A stretch of 64,000 nt of DNA from Flavisolibacter longurius (GCA_013327885.1 JABUMY010000014.1:1-64000), one strand, 5' to 3'; shown: positions 54,136 through 62,936, numbered from the stretch's first letter. Notes: a model not told the origin generated them from the letters alone. Translations and numbers: made by a program.

Positions 54136-54495
54136 TCAAATCGTTTCTAAATTTGTTTTTGTGCGTTCGCTGACGATATTGCCCGTATTCAATACCGTAG
54201 CGGGTTCGAACAGCATTACCCACACTTCTTTCTCCGCAACAGGCTTGTGCTCTACGCCTCTCGGCACGATCAGCATTTCGCCTTCGGTTACTTCCACCGA
54301 ACGGTCCCGGTATTCCATGCGAAAGTTTCCCTTCAACACAAAAAACGCTTCGTCTTCCGCTTCGTGGTGGTGCCAGATAAATTCGCCCAGGAACTTCGCC
54401 AGCTTTACCTGCTGCCCGTTCAATTCCCCCACAATTTTCGGGCTCCAGTATTCGGTTACCAACTCAAACTTCTGCAGGAGATTGATCTTGTCCAT
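54136..54495 (-). CDS. cupin-domain protein in the trp operon
   Basis: About 119 residues. Cupin motifs EFIWHHHEAEDEAFFVLKG and PRGVEHKPVAEKEVW. It overlaps the end of trpF by about 32 bases and sits before trpB. Metal-binding beta-barrel; role unknown. Confidence 0.8.
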   Translation of the reverse strand: MDKINLLQKFELVTEYWSPKIVGELNGQQVKLAKFLGEFIWHHHEAEDEAFFVLKGNFRMEYRDRSVEVTEGEMLIVPRGVEHKPVAEKEVWVMLFEPATVLNTGNIVSERTKTNLETI

Positions 54496-55165
54496 TGTCA
54501 TTTTTTAATTCGGTGATGAATTGCGCCACTTTCTGCATGTCCTTTACACCCGGCTCTGTTTCAAAACGACTGTTGATGTCCACCGCGATCATGTTCTTCG
54601 CGGCGCCTGTTCGCATAAAGTCCCGTACCGTTGCCGCGTCTGTCGGCTCAATGCCACCACTCAGGAAAAAGGGTTTTTGAATGGGTACATCCTGCAGGCG
54701 TTTCCAGTCAAATTTGCGACCGGTGCCGCCGTACAGCGCCTTGTTTTCGCGTTCGCCTTTTGGCGCCGGCACGCCGGTATCGAAAAGGAAAAAATCAGCG
54801 TCTTCGTAATAGTCCTTTATCATCCAGCCCACATGGTCGTTTTCGGCAAAGCGAAAGGCTTTGATCACATCAATGTTGGCAACGATCTTCTGGCATTCGT
54901 ACGGCGTTTCCCTACCGTGAAGCTGCACCATATCCAGCCCGTACTCTTCAATGCTGCGCATAACTTCTTCGTAGCTTGCATCCACAAACACACCCACTTT
55001 GTACAGTTTTACGTTGGCTTTTTTTACAGCAGTGCCACTGAGTCCGGCCCTTCCCACATACCGGGGACTGGGTGGGTAAAAAATAAAACCGGCGTAGCTC
55101 ACATCCAGTTCCGGTAAGGCGAGAAGCTGATCGATCCTGGTGATGCCGCAAACTTTTACTTTCAT
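54464..55165 (-). CDS. trpF: phosphoribosylanthranilate isomerase
   Basis: 233 residues: KVKVCGITR start with catalytic Cys, GFIFYPPSPRYV, VQLHGRE, DTGVPAPKG loop and FLSGGIEP. A C-terminal tail beyond the barrel is rich in charged residues. Confidence 0.95.
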   Translation of the reverse strand: MKVKVCGITRIDQLLALPELDVSYAGFIFYPPSPRYVGRAGLSGTAVKKANVKLYKVGVFVDASYEEVMRSIEEYGLDMVQLHGRETPYECQKIVANIDVIKAFRFAENDHVGWMIKDYYEDADFFLFDTGVPAPKGERENKALYGGTGRKFDWKRLQDVPIQKPFFLSGGIEPTDAATVRDFMRTGAAKNMIAVDINSRFETEPGVKDMQKVAQFITELKNDNGQDQSPAEV

Positions 55166-55259
55166 CCGAGTGCATTTTGACGTTGAATCGTAGCAGCAAT
55201 CGCAGCACCAGGAAAACCTTCCTGTAATGACCTTAAAGATACTATCGTCGCCTTCATCC

Positions 55260-56036
55260 TCACAACTGGTAGGTAAATTCTTTGAAGGCCATCATGGGAC
55301 TTTCCTGCTTCATAAAATTTTCGCCTATTAAAAAACCACGAAAGCCATGGGCTTTCAGGTAATGAATGTTCTTCACATCGTTGATGCCGCTTTCCGCCAC
55401 TTTAATAAAGGCATCATCAATCCTTTCAGCCAGCCGAACCGAATGCTCCAGGTCCACTTCAAAATTTTTGAGGTTACGGTTGTTCACGCCAACAAGATCT
55501 ACCGTATCGCAGATGTGGTCGAGCTCTGTTTCATCATGCAGTTCCAGCAGCACTTCCAGCCCAAGGTTTTTGGCCGCCACCGATAGGGTTTTAACCTGCT
55601 GCGGCGACAGACAGGCAGCGATCAGGAGGATCACATCGGCACCGAAGGCTTTGGCTTCGATCAACTGGTATTCATCGATCATAAAATCCTTGCGCAGGAG
55701 TGGAATACCGTTGTCTCTTGCCGCCACCAGGTCGTCGAGCGAACCACCAAAAAAGCGGTGGTCCGTTAAGATGGAAATACCAGAAGCGCCATAGCCAAAA
55801 TAGGCCTTGGTCACCGCTTCTACGCTGTCGCGGTTGTTGATAACACCTTTCGACGGCGACTGCCGCTTGTACTCCGCAATAATGCCGGTCTTTCGTTCGT
55901 CAAGCAAGGATCTTTTCAGCGAAAGACAAGAGCGGCTGAAATAATGTTCTTTCTCCAGTACGGCAACGGGCCAGTCTTTTTTTCGCTGCGCTACTTCGCC
56001 TTTTTTATGTTCGATGATGGTCTCCAGAATATTCAT
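55260..56036 (-). CDS. trpC: indole-3-glycerol phosphate synthase
   Basis: 258 residues. IIAEYKRQSPSKG, RKDFMIDEYQL, GVNNRNLKNF and KVAESGINDVKNI are the substrate and catalytic segments of IGPS. Confidence 0.96.
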   Translation of the reverse strand: MNILETIIEHKKGEVAQRKKDWPVAVLEKEHYFSRSCLSLKRSLLDERKTGIIAEYKRQSPSKGVINNRDSVEAVTKAYFGYGASGISILTDHRFFGGSLDDLVAARDNGIPLLRKDFMIDEYQLIEAKAFGADVILLIAACLSPQQVKTLSVAAKNLGLEVLLELHDETELDHICDTVDLVGVNNRNLKNFEVDLEHSVRLAERIDDAFIKVAESGINDVKNIHYLKAHGFRGFLIGENFMKQESPMMAFKEFTYQL

Positions 56037-56040
56037 TTCA

Positions 56041-56165
56041 ACACAAATTTTTAAACACGGATTTTTGCACGGATTGCACGAATTTTTTGCCTTACTATTT
56101 ATCTCTTCTCTACTTTTAAAAGTTCGAAATCCTCAAACCAACTACAAACAACAAACAATAAACTA
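56041..56165. repeat. low-complexity repeat CACGGATTTTTGCACGGATTGCACGAATT
   Basis: The 5' part repeats the theme also found at 57168-57210; the 3' part is ctacaaacaacaaacaataaactacaaac. Sits between trpD and trpC. Confidence 0.55.
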
Positions 56166-56172
56166 CAAACTT

Positions 56173-57165
56173 TTACTGCATCTGAATCAGTTTCTGAAAC
56201 GCTGCGAACGCCTTACCGCTTTCCAAACTCTCGCAGGCGGCGTTGTACGCTTCTTCGTAGGTAGCGTAATCGCCCATGCAGTTGAGGGCCATGGCGGCGT
56301 TGGCCAGCACCACGGCGTTCTGCGACCAGGAGCCTTCTCCCTTCAACACTTTCAAAAAAATCTTTGCTGCTTCATCGACCGTGCTGCCGCCATAAATATC
56401 CATTGGTGAAACCGTACGTTTTCCAATCTGCTCTGCAGACAATACTTTTTCACCGCTGTTGGTGATCACTTTTGTGTCGGAGGTCAGGGAGATCTCGTCG
56501 TAGCCATCCAACCCATGAATGATGGTGAAGGGCTTGCCTTCCTGCTGCAACAGGTAGTTGTAAATGCGGGCCATCTCCAGGTTGTATACGCCTACCAACT
56601 GGTATTCGGGCTTGGCAGGATTTACCATTGGTCCCAGCATGTTGAAAAAGGTACGAAAGCCCAGGTTTTTGCGGATGCCGGCAACGGCTTTCAGCGCCGG
56701 GTGAAACAAGGGCGCATGCAAAAAAGTAAAGCCCACTTCGTCGAGCTCGCGGTTCAGGCTGTCGTTGCTGTTTTTAAATTTATAACCCAGCGATTCCATT
56801 ACGTTGGAAGCGCCACTAACGGATGTGGCGCCGTAGTTGCCGTGCTTGGCCACTTTTTTCCCGGCGCCGGCAACAATAAGGCAGGATAAGGTGGAAATGT
56901 TAAACGTATTCTTGCCATCGCCACCGGTACCCACAATGTCCATTACTTTTTGCCCTTTCAGGTCAACCGGCACGGCCAATTCCAGCAGGCCATCCCGAAA
57001 ACCCTGCAGTTCGCTGATGCTGATGCTACGCATAAGGTAGACCGTTATAAAGGCAGTCAGCTCTACATCGTTGTACGTTCCCCTTGCAATGTTGCGCATG
57101 ATCTCCTGCGCCTGCTGGCGGGACAGTGTTTTATGTTCGAATAGCTGTTGTAATATCTTCTTCAT
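56173..57165 (-). CDS. trpD: anthranilate phosphoribosyltransferase
   Basis: 330 residues. IVGTGGDGKNTFNISTLS, KHGNYGATSVSGASNVMESLG and RTFFNMLGPMVNP are the PRPP and anthranilate sites. Confidence 0.96.
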   Translation of the reverse strand: MKKILQQLFEHKTLSRQQAQEIMRNIARGTYNDVELTAFITVYLMRSISISELQGFRDGLLELAVPVDLKGQKVMDIVGTGGDGKNTFNISTLSCLIVAGAGKKVAKHGNYGATSVSGASNVMESLGYKFKNSNDSLNRELDEVGFTFLHAPLFHPALKAVAGIRKNLGFRTFFNMLGPMVNPAKPEYQLVGVYNLEMARIYNYLLQQEGKPFTIIHGLDGYDEISLTSDTKVITNSGEKVLSAEQIGKRTVSPMDIYGGSTVDEAAKIFLKVLKGEGSWSQNAVVLANAAMALNCMGDYATYEEAYNAACESLESGKAFAAFQKLIQMQ

Positions 57166-57312
57166 TTAAACACGAATTGTAAACACGAATTTTTGCACGG
57201 ATTACACGAATTAATTCCCTAACTTCTCAACCTATCAACCTATTCACTTATCAACTTATCAACTTATCAACTTATCAACCTATTAACTTATTAACCCATT
57301 AACTTATCAACC
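57166..57312. repeat. low-complexity repeats in trpG-trpD gap
   Basis: AACACGAATTTTTGCACGGATTACACGAATT, then many copies of TTATCAAC/TTAACTTATCAACCT up to the trpG stop. Confidence 0.6.
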
Positions 57313-57315
57313 ATC

Positions 57316-57882
57316 TCACCGCTTCAGCCAGTTACGGAGAATGGTTTCGCCGTTAGGCGTCAGCACACTTTCGGGGTGAAACTGCACGCCCTGTACATCA
57401 TAGGTTTTGTGTTGCAAAGCCATGATGTAGCCGTTGTTGTCTTCCGCCGTTATTTGCAATGAATCCGGAAAGCCCTCGCGGCTTACCACCCAACTGTGGT
57501 AACGGCCTACCGGGATGGTTTCCGGCAGGTCTTTGAACAAAGGTGTTGGCTCTAACTGGCAGTCAAGGGCAACCCCGTGATACACGGTTGAAAGATTTAC
57601 CAGGGTTCCGCCAAAGGCTTGTCCAATGGCCTGGTGGCCGAGGCAGACACCAAGTATCGATTTGGTGGCAGCATAGGCATCGATCAGGGGTAGCAGTTGT
57701 CCCGCTTCGGAGGGAATGCCCGGGCCGGGTGACAGGATAATCTTATCATACCCAGCCACTTTTTCCAACGGTATTTCATCGTTGCGAAAAACATCCACAT
57801 CAATTCCTTTGTCCACCTGCTTTACCAGGTGAACCAGGTTATAAGTAAACGAATCGTAATTATCAAAAACCAGCAACTTCAT
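57316..57882 (-). CDS. trpG: anthranilate synthase component II (glutamine amidotransferase)
   Basis: 188 residues. FDNYDSFTYNLVHL, LSPGPGIPSEAG, nucleophile Cys in GVCLGHQAIGQAFGG, and VQFHPESVLTPNG. Supplies ammonia to TrpE; in many Bacteroidota it also serves PabB. Confidence 0.96.
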   Translation of the reverse strand: MKLLVFDNYDSFTYNLVHLVKQVDKGIDVDVFRNDEIPLEKVAGYDKIILSPGPGIPSEAGQLLPLIDAYAATKSILGVCLGHQAIGQAFGGTLVNLSTVYHGVALDCQLEPTPLFKDLPETIPVGRYHSWVVSREGFPDSLQITAEDNNGYIMALQHKTYDVQGVQFHPESVLTPNGETILRNWLKR

Positions 57883-57902
57883 TTCTCAAATTTTAGAATC
57901 AA

Positions 57903-57965
57903 TATTCTCTTCCTCAATCAACCTGTCAACTTTTCAACCTATTAACTTATCAACTTATCAACCTC
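57903..57965. repeat. low-complexity TTATCAACTTATCAACCT run
   Basis: Direct repeats of tcaacctgtcaacttttcaacctattaacttatc in the trpE-trpG gap, the same theme as at 57.25 kb. Confidence 0.55.
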
Positions 57966-59381
57966 TCAACCTACTCCCTCCGCCATCTCTATCGCCTTCT
58001 TCAACGCATTTAACTTATTGGCCACTTCCTGCAATTCGCTTTCGGGATCACTGGCGGCCACAATACCGGCACCACCCTGCAGGAACAACGTATTGTCCTT
58101 GCTGAGCAGCGTACGGATCATAATGGCGTGGTTGCAGCTCCTGTCGAAGCCAACAAAACCAATGGCACCACCGTAAAAGCTGCGGGCTGTGGGCTCCAGG
58201 GTGTTGATCAATTGCATGGCCTTGTACTTGGGCGCACCGCTTAGCGTCCCCGCAGGAAAAGTTTTAAAAAGCACATCAAAAGGATTGGTGCCTTCGGCCA
58301 CATCGCCGGTCACTTCGCTTACCATGTGAATCACATGCGAGTAGTATTGAATTTGCTTGTATTGGCTGACTTCCACGTTGGTACAAACAGTGCTCAGGTC
58401 ATTGCGGGCAAGGTCCACCAGCATAACATGCTCGGCGTTTTCCTTGGCATCTTTGGTCAGTTCATCAGCCCGTTGCTGGTCCACGGCATCATCGCCGCTG
58501 CGCTTGAAGGTACCGGCAATGGGGTGAATGATAGCCTTTCCGTTGCGGATGATCAGTTGCGCCTCGGGTGAAGATCCTACCAGCTTGTAATCACCATAAT
58601 CAAAGAAGAAAAGGTAAGGCGATGGGTTGATGTTGCGAAGGGCACGGTACACGTTGAACTCATCCCCGGAAAATGCCTGCTGAAAGCGGCGGCTTAATAC
58701 GATCTGGAAAACATCGCCGCGGTGACAACTGGCAATGCCTTTTTTTACCATCTGGCGAAAGTCTTCGTCTTCCATGTTGGACGATTCGATACCCACAGCG
58801 CGGAAAGGAAACACGGGAACATCCTTGCTGTTGATCAGGCTTTCCACCACGGCCAGCTCGCTTTCCACACCCGCTACTTTGTTCTCGAGCAGGAGCAATT
58901 CATCGCGGTAATGGTTAATGGCAATCACGTATTGATACAAACGGTAACGGGCATACGGGATCTGGTTGCGCACATCCGAGGACTCCTGAAACCGGATGGT
59001 CTCAAACAACTGCACGGCATCAAAGGTGAAATAACCATACAGTCCCTGTGCAAACCGGGCCGCTTTGGTATCGGTAGTTGTGGTTTCAAAGCGTTGCGTA
59101 AAATCCCAGAGGATAGTTTGCAGGGGTTCGTTTCCAGCCAGGGCCGTCCGTTGCGCAGGCTGTCCCGGCAGCTTGGTTTCTATCACGTCTTTCCTGATCT
59201 CAATGCCACCGATGGCATTGATGCCGATAAATGAATAGCTGTTCTCCGCCGCGTGGTGATCGGTGCTCTCGAGAAGAACGGTATCGCGAAAGCGGTCACG
59301 CAGGCGCAGGTAGATGCCAACGGGTGTGTACACATCGGCGAGCATTTTCCGGACTGTCGTTTCAATTTGTATCTTCTTCAT
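57966..59381 (-). CDS. trpE: anthranilate synthase component I
   Basis: 471 residues from ATG at 59381. LESTDHHAAENSYSFIGI contains the tryptophan feedback site region (LLES). Chorismate-binding C-terminus: HPIAGTFKRSGD, ENAEHVMLVDLARNDL, HMVSEVTG and GTLSGAPKYKAM. First structural gene of the trp operon. An ATG at 59393 lies on the terminator T-run and is less likely. Confidence 0.96.
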   Translation of the reverse strand: MKKIQIETTVRKMLADVYTPVGIYLRLRDRFRDTVLLESTDHHAAENSYSFIGINAIGGIEIRKDVIETKLPGQPAQRTALAGNEPLQTILWDFTQRFETTTTDTKAARFAQGLYGYFTFDAVQLFETIRFQESSDVRNQIPYARYRLYQYVIAINHYRDELLLLENKVAGVESELAVVESLINSKDVPVFPFRAVGIESSNMEDEDFRQMVKKGIASCHRGDVFQIVLSRRFQQAFSGDEFNVYRALRNINPSPYLFFFDYGDYKLVGSSPEAQLIIRNGKAIIHPIAGTFKRSGDDAVDQQRADELTKDAKENAEHVMLVDLARNDLSTVCTNVEVSQYKQIQYYSHVIHMVSEVTGDVAEGTNPFDVLFKTFPAGTLSGAPKYKAMQLINTLEPTARSFYGGAIGFVGFDRSCNHAIMIRTLLSKDNTLFLQGGAGIVAASDPESELQEVANKLNALKKAIEMAEGVG

Positions 59382-59392
59382 ACACGGTAACA

Positions 59393-59421
59393 TAAAAAGC
59401 CCCGCTAGTTGCGGGGCTCTG
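59393..59421 (-). terminator. trp attenuator terminator
   Basis: Minus strand AGCCCCGC-AACTA-GCGGGGCT then TTTTT, ending 12 bases before the trpE start. Its left arm (CAGAGCCCCG) can instead pair with CGGGGTTCTG in the end of the leader peptide coding region, forming an antiterminator of 10 pairs including one G-U. Confidence 0.85.
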
Positions 59422-59450
59422 ACTATATTGAATAAACAACGGCAATAGCG

Positions 59451-59510
59451 CTACAGAACCCCGAAAGAGTTTGTATGCCACCACCAAAATTTATTACTGA
59501 TCATTTTCAT
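59451..59510 (-). CDS. trpL: trp operon leader peptide
   Basis: 19 codons: MKMISNKFWWWHTNSFGVL then TAG. Three consecutive TGG Trp codons (9-11). When Trp-tRNA is low, the ribosome should stall there, leaving the CGGGGTTCTG segment (codons 16-19) free to block the terminator. When Trp is plentiful, the ribosome reaches the stop, covers that segment and the terminator forms. A second ATG is at codon 3. Confidence 0.9.
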   Translation of the reverse strand: MKMISNKFWWWHTNSFGVL

Positions 59511-59515
59511 TTGTG

Positions 59516-59547
59516 CAAATATGCGCAAGGATGGACGATTTGGCAAA
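59516..59547 (-). promoter_or_regulatory. candidate trp operon promoter
   Basis: Minus strand TTTG (59547-59544), 20 bases, then CATATTTG (59523-59516), one mismatch to TAnnTTTG. Transcription would begin about where the trpL ATG lies, so trpL may be leaderless or use its second ATG. Confidence 0.5.
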
Positions 59548-59575
59548 CTTTTTTTTAGCTTTTAAAAAAACGGTT

Positions 59576-59857
59576 ATGACAATACAACATAAAGAAGGTG
59601 AAAACAGGGGTGTGTTTTTTATTGCGGAAGAAGAGGAAATTCTCGCCCAGCTAGCTTACGCCAAAAGCAGCGACAATACGATGATCATTGAGCACACCGA
59701 AGTGGATGATGAGCTGCGGGGACAAAATATTGGGTATGAACTGGTGCACAAATCCGTGGAATATGCCCGCATGCACGGCATGAAAGTATCGCCGGTATGC
59801 CCTTTTGCCAAAGCAGTTTTTGACAAAAAGCCGGAGTTTGGAGATGTTTTGGTTTGA
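59576..59857 (+). CDS. GNAT-like N-acetyltransferase (Gtn/YjdJ type)
   Basis: 93 residues. Compact GNAT with VFFIAEEEEILAQLAY, HTEVDDELRGQNIGYELV as the acetyl-CoA loop and VSPVCPFAKAVFDKKPEF, as in small YjdJ-like proteins. Divergent from trpL. Confidence 0.85.
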   Translation: MTIQHKEGENRGVFFIAEEEEILAQLAYAKSSDNTMIIEHTEVDDELRGQNIGYELVHKSVEYARMHGMKVSPVCPFAKAVFDKKPEFGDVLV

Positions 59858-60235
59858 GTTGAAACAGTTATTAATTATTGGTTATTGGTTGATTGGGGCT
59901 GTTTTCTAGTGCGAAAGGCTCTGGAAAAATCACGTGTGAAAAAAGCTTTGAGCAGCCTTGTTATGTAACGCGGCCAATGGAAAAGATTTCTGAAACAAAT
60001 TCAAATTTGCGGCTTTGTTAGCCAGCGACAGAACAACTATTGATCTTCGCTTGCGACGCTCCGTTCATCTTTCGGTAATTCTATTGTGCTGCGTAAACCC
60101 ACCAAAGATCATTACAGCATTAACAATGCTGGTGATAAACCTTCAAGGATGCAACGCGGCTTTAGCAGGATGGGCGAGATGAGGGAGAGAATGTTAACCC
60201 GAACGTTATTTGTTATATGCTTTAGCGCTGCTGTT

Positions 60236-60330
60236 CGACCCCTTCAGGGTCGGTGGTTATTTCTCTTCTTTTCTTACCCCGGGTTTCACCCGGGGCTATT
60301 TACAGGAGACCCCTTCAGGGTAATAACTTT
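60236..60330. repeat. REP-like palindromes: GACCCCTTCAGGGTC and CCCCGGGTTTCACCCGGGG
   Basis: gaccccttcagggtc, then taccccgggtttcacccggggcta, then agaccccttcagggt. Variant of the 7.7 kb element. The whole 59858-60847 gap has no gene I can support. Confidence 0.65.
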
Positions 60331-60693
60331 CAATCTTCTTTTCCAACGTTAGTTGTCTTCGATCCATCATTCTCATTATGATGATTAGCTTCTCAAATGA
60401 ATGCAGTAATAAATGTTCAATAGTCAACTCTCAATGTTCAATTCTCAATTAAGAAAACTGCCATTCCTAATAATCCCTAATCCCGCTGGTTCAGCGCCTT
60501 ATTGCGCATGGTCTAACGCTTCTATTTGATGTAAGAAAAGAGTAGCGCAATACAGCGCCTGCAGTATCTTACTTCATAAGCGGGTAAAAAGTAAAGCAGC
60601 ACACAACCTGTAGTAAGGATAAAAATAGAAAATGAAGACTTCTTACAACGTGAATAGTGCAACCGGTAATGAAAGCCTGTTGTGCGCTGGCCT

Positions 60694-60763
60694 GGCGAAT
60701 CCAGCGGAGCGTTGGATTCGCCTTGAACTTTTGGCTCCACCTTTTCGGGAGAGAAAAGGTGGA
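60694..60763. repeat. twin hairpins GGCGAATCCA/TGGATTCGCC and TCCACCTTTTC/GAAAAGGTGGA
   Basis: Two adjacent hairpins with stems of 10 and 11 bp and loops of 9 and 6 bases. A recurring intergenic block is suspected; it creates short spurious frames with ...EPKVQG... on the minus strand. Confidence 0.6.
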
Positions 60764-60848
60764 AAACCACCTACAGAAAAAACTGCCTGCAAAAGAAAAC
60801 TCTCTGCCGGCAAACTTACAATCCTACCCCAGCTCCCCGATTAAAACA

Positions 60849-60882
60849 AAAAGCCCCTGCCAGCAAACTGGCAGAGGCTAGT
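60849..60882 (-). terminator. terminator downstream of the 345-residue lipoprotein gene
   Basis: Minus strand AGCCTCTGCCAG-TTTG-CTGGCAGGGGCT, 12 pairs with one mismatch, then TTTTTGTTTT. Confidence 0.8.
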
Positions 60883-60947
60883 AACGTATTTTATAAAAGT
60901 GATCACTGTTCCCGAGTACATCCATACCGGAGAGGCCACAGCCATCC

Positions 60948-61985
60948 CTACTGGTACTGAATATAAATCGGCTTTGGCCGCAAGTTCAAAATCTCTTCCC
61001 TTGTCATCAGCTCCGCCTGGTTACTATACTCTGTATCATTGACATAAAACAGCTTGAACCCGGTAAACTGCACCGGCTCCGGTGCAATCCAGCTATAATA
61101 CGTGCTTTTCTTTTTCGCTGTCGGTCCCCAGCCATCCATATCCATAATGATCTGCAGTTCAGGATGCAGCTTGATGTTTTTTGAGTTTGTCACCATACCC
61201 TGCGTAAAGCGGTGGATCATAAACATTTTCGGCGGCAGGTTATGCGTCCGCACAAGGTTCGCCAGGTAATCGCTTACCCAGTTGATCTCACGGGCATCCA
61301 CCGACCCGATCACACTGCCCGGGCGGGCACCCCCTTTGGAATTCATATAAAATTCCGGGTCAATACCCAGGTGCACATTGGGCAGGGAAAGGTATTTTTC
61401 GTAGTGCGGCACTTCCGACTGCAGGTCACTCAGGCCGGTTTGAATATCAATGAAAACAATGGCGTCGATCTCTTTGGCCCATTTCAGCACCGTATCGATC
61501 TGGCCGTACGGCATGCGGAAACGCCATTTGTTGTCTTTACCCGGACTGCCCTGGGCCGTAACGGCAATGTAATGCAGCGCTGGTATGGACTTGATCACCG
61601 TATCGGCTTCATTCCACTTTTTCACTTCTTCCAGCAGGCGGGGAATCATTTCTTTTTTGGGCCACTTGGCCAGCGCACCCATGCGGTTGCTGTACAGGTT
61701 TCCGTAATAGGCCACTACCCTGTTAAAGGGTAAAATAGCACCAGGAAGCGGCAAAGGTCCTTTTACAGGCCAGCGGCCGGTAGTATCGCCATTGGCCAGG
61801 TGCGCCATCAGTGAATGGTAACGGGCTGTATCCAGCGTAGGCTTAGCCGGCTCGTTGTTTTGGGCTGCGGCTTCTTTTGTTTGTGCCGTGGAATCGCCGG
61901 TGCGTCCCGTTTCTGCTGCATTGTTGCCACAACTGCTAAGGGCTACTGCTGCCAGGATACCGGAACCGAGAAGGAACTTTTTCAT
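60948..61985 (-). CDS. lipoprotein of unknown function
   Basis: 345 residues. Lipobox VALSSC (Cys about 19), a Thr/Ala/Gln-rich linker to residue 55, then a soluble alpha/beta domain with FNRVVAYYGNLYSNRMGAL, AIVFIDIQTG, NVHLGIDPEFYM and IIMDMDGWGP, suggestive of a TIM-barrel-like shape. No family recognised. Confidence 0.7.
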   Translation of the reverse strand: MKKFLLGSGILAAVALSSCGNNAAETGRTGDSTAQTKEAAAQNNEPAKPTLDTARYHSLMAHLANGDTTGRWPVKGPLPLPGAILPFNRVVAYYGNLYSNRMGALAKWPKKEMIPRLLEEVKKWNEADTVIKSIPALHYIAVTAQGSPGKDNKWRFRMPYGQIDTVLKWAKEIDAIVFIDIQTGLSDLQSEVPHYEKYLSLPNVHLGIDPEFYMNSKGGARPGSVIGSVDAREINWVSDYLANLVRTHNLPPKMFMIHRFTQGMVTNSKNIKLHPELQIIMDMDGWGPTAKKKSTYYSWIAPEPVQFTGFKLFYVNDTEYSNQAELMTREEILNLRPKPIYIQYQ

Positions 61986-62248
61986 AGACTATTGAAAAAT
62001 CATTGATTGTAAAAGCGCTAATGTAGCAGGAAAATCACAAACTTGGTTTTTAAAACCGAAACATTCCGTTTCCACGCCTAAAAACAGTTTGGGGCGGGTG
62101 AAAACGACTTTCTAAATTGAATGTGAATCAATTTTGAACAAGACCACGAACGGCATCGCTTCATACCTTTAATGTAAATAAACCACATTTACCTTTGCTA
62201 TAGCTTTCCCTTCTGGCACAACAATTTTGCTACTGAAAGAAAAATAGT

Positions 62249-62464
62249 ATGCAGGAAAAAAATGACATTACCCGTAACCGCCCCACGGAAGAAGGCCGCC
62301 AGAATGACCCCAATCTACGCGATGATGACGGACGCCAGGGTGCCAGCACAATGAGCTCATCGGAAACGGATAGCGCAAAAGAAAATCTTACCCGAACAGC
62401 TTCGGATAATTTCAGGGAAGACAGCGAGGGAGATGAAAAAGCGGATAAGCGCTTTGACGAATAA
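62249..62464 (+). CDS. small hydrophilic, probably disordered protein
   Basis: 71 residues with only a few hydrophobic ones; rich in Asp, Glu, Ser, Thr, Arg. No domain. Its neighbours are of the same kind. Function unknown. Confidence 0.55.
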   Translation: MQEKNDITRNRPTEEGRQNDPNLRDDDGRQGASTMSSSETDSAKENLTRTASDNFREDSEGDEKADKRFDE

Positions 62465-62537
62465 CGATGTGAGTGGTCAGTGGTGAAGGGTGAGAAAACA
62501 AACTCCGTTTTCACCACTGACAAATCACAGCCGGCAA

Positions 62538-62936
62538 CTACATGTTACCATTTTCATCGCTGCTCCTTTGGCGTCGCTGACCGGAACTTTGTCCGCCTTT
62601 GCGGCCAATTTCGCTCATATGATCGCGGTTCTGGCTTACGATCTGCCCGCCTTTGCGGCCGGCTTCACGGGCTTCATCACGACTCCACTCATGGGCAACG
62701 CCCTGGCGGTGAGCAGCACGACCGCCTTCGCTGGCAATACGGCGCTGCTTTTCAGGATCCATGGCGGCAAAACCGCGGTTAGAAGTTTTCCGGCTGCCGG
62801 AATCATCCATGCTGCTTTCGGGAGATTCCATACCGGTTCTTTCCGATTGATTTTGCTGGGGATTACTCATCGGCCCGAAACCACGGTTTTCCTGGTCCAT
62901 TCTGCCTTGATTGTCATTTTGACCTCTTTCTGCCAT
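62538..62936 (-). CDS. KGG-repeat stress protein
   Basis: 132 residues, very hydrophilic. The KGG-type motif occurs repeatedly: AMDPEKQRRIASEGGRAAH, EWSRDEAREAGRKGGQIV and MSEIGRKGGQSS, as in general stress protein GsiB/Con-10-like families. Probably induced in stationary phase or desiccation (family knowledge). Confidence 0.8.
   Translation of the reverse strand: MAERGQNDNQGRMDQENRGFGPMSNPQQNQSERTGMESPESSMDDSGSRKTSNRGFAAMDPEKQRRIASEGGRAAHRQGVAHEWSRDEAREAGRKGGQIVSQNRDHMSEIGRKGGQSSGQRRQRSSDENGNM

Noticed and set aside
60522-60881. Frames of 70-82 codons over the twin hairpins
   Set aside because: They arise from a structured repeat; no conserved domain and frames exist on both strands.
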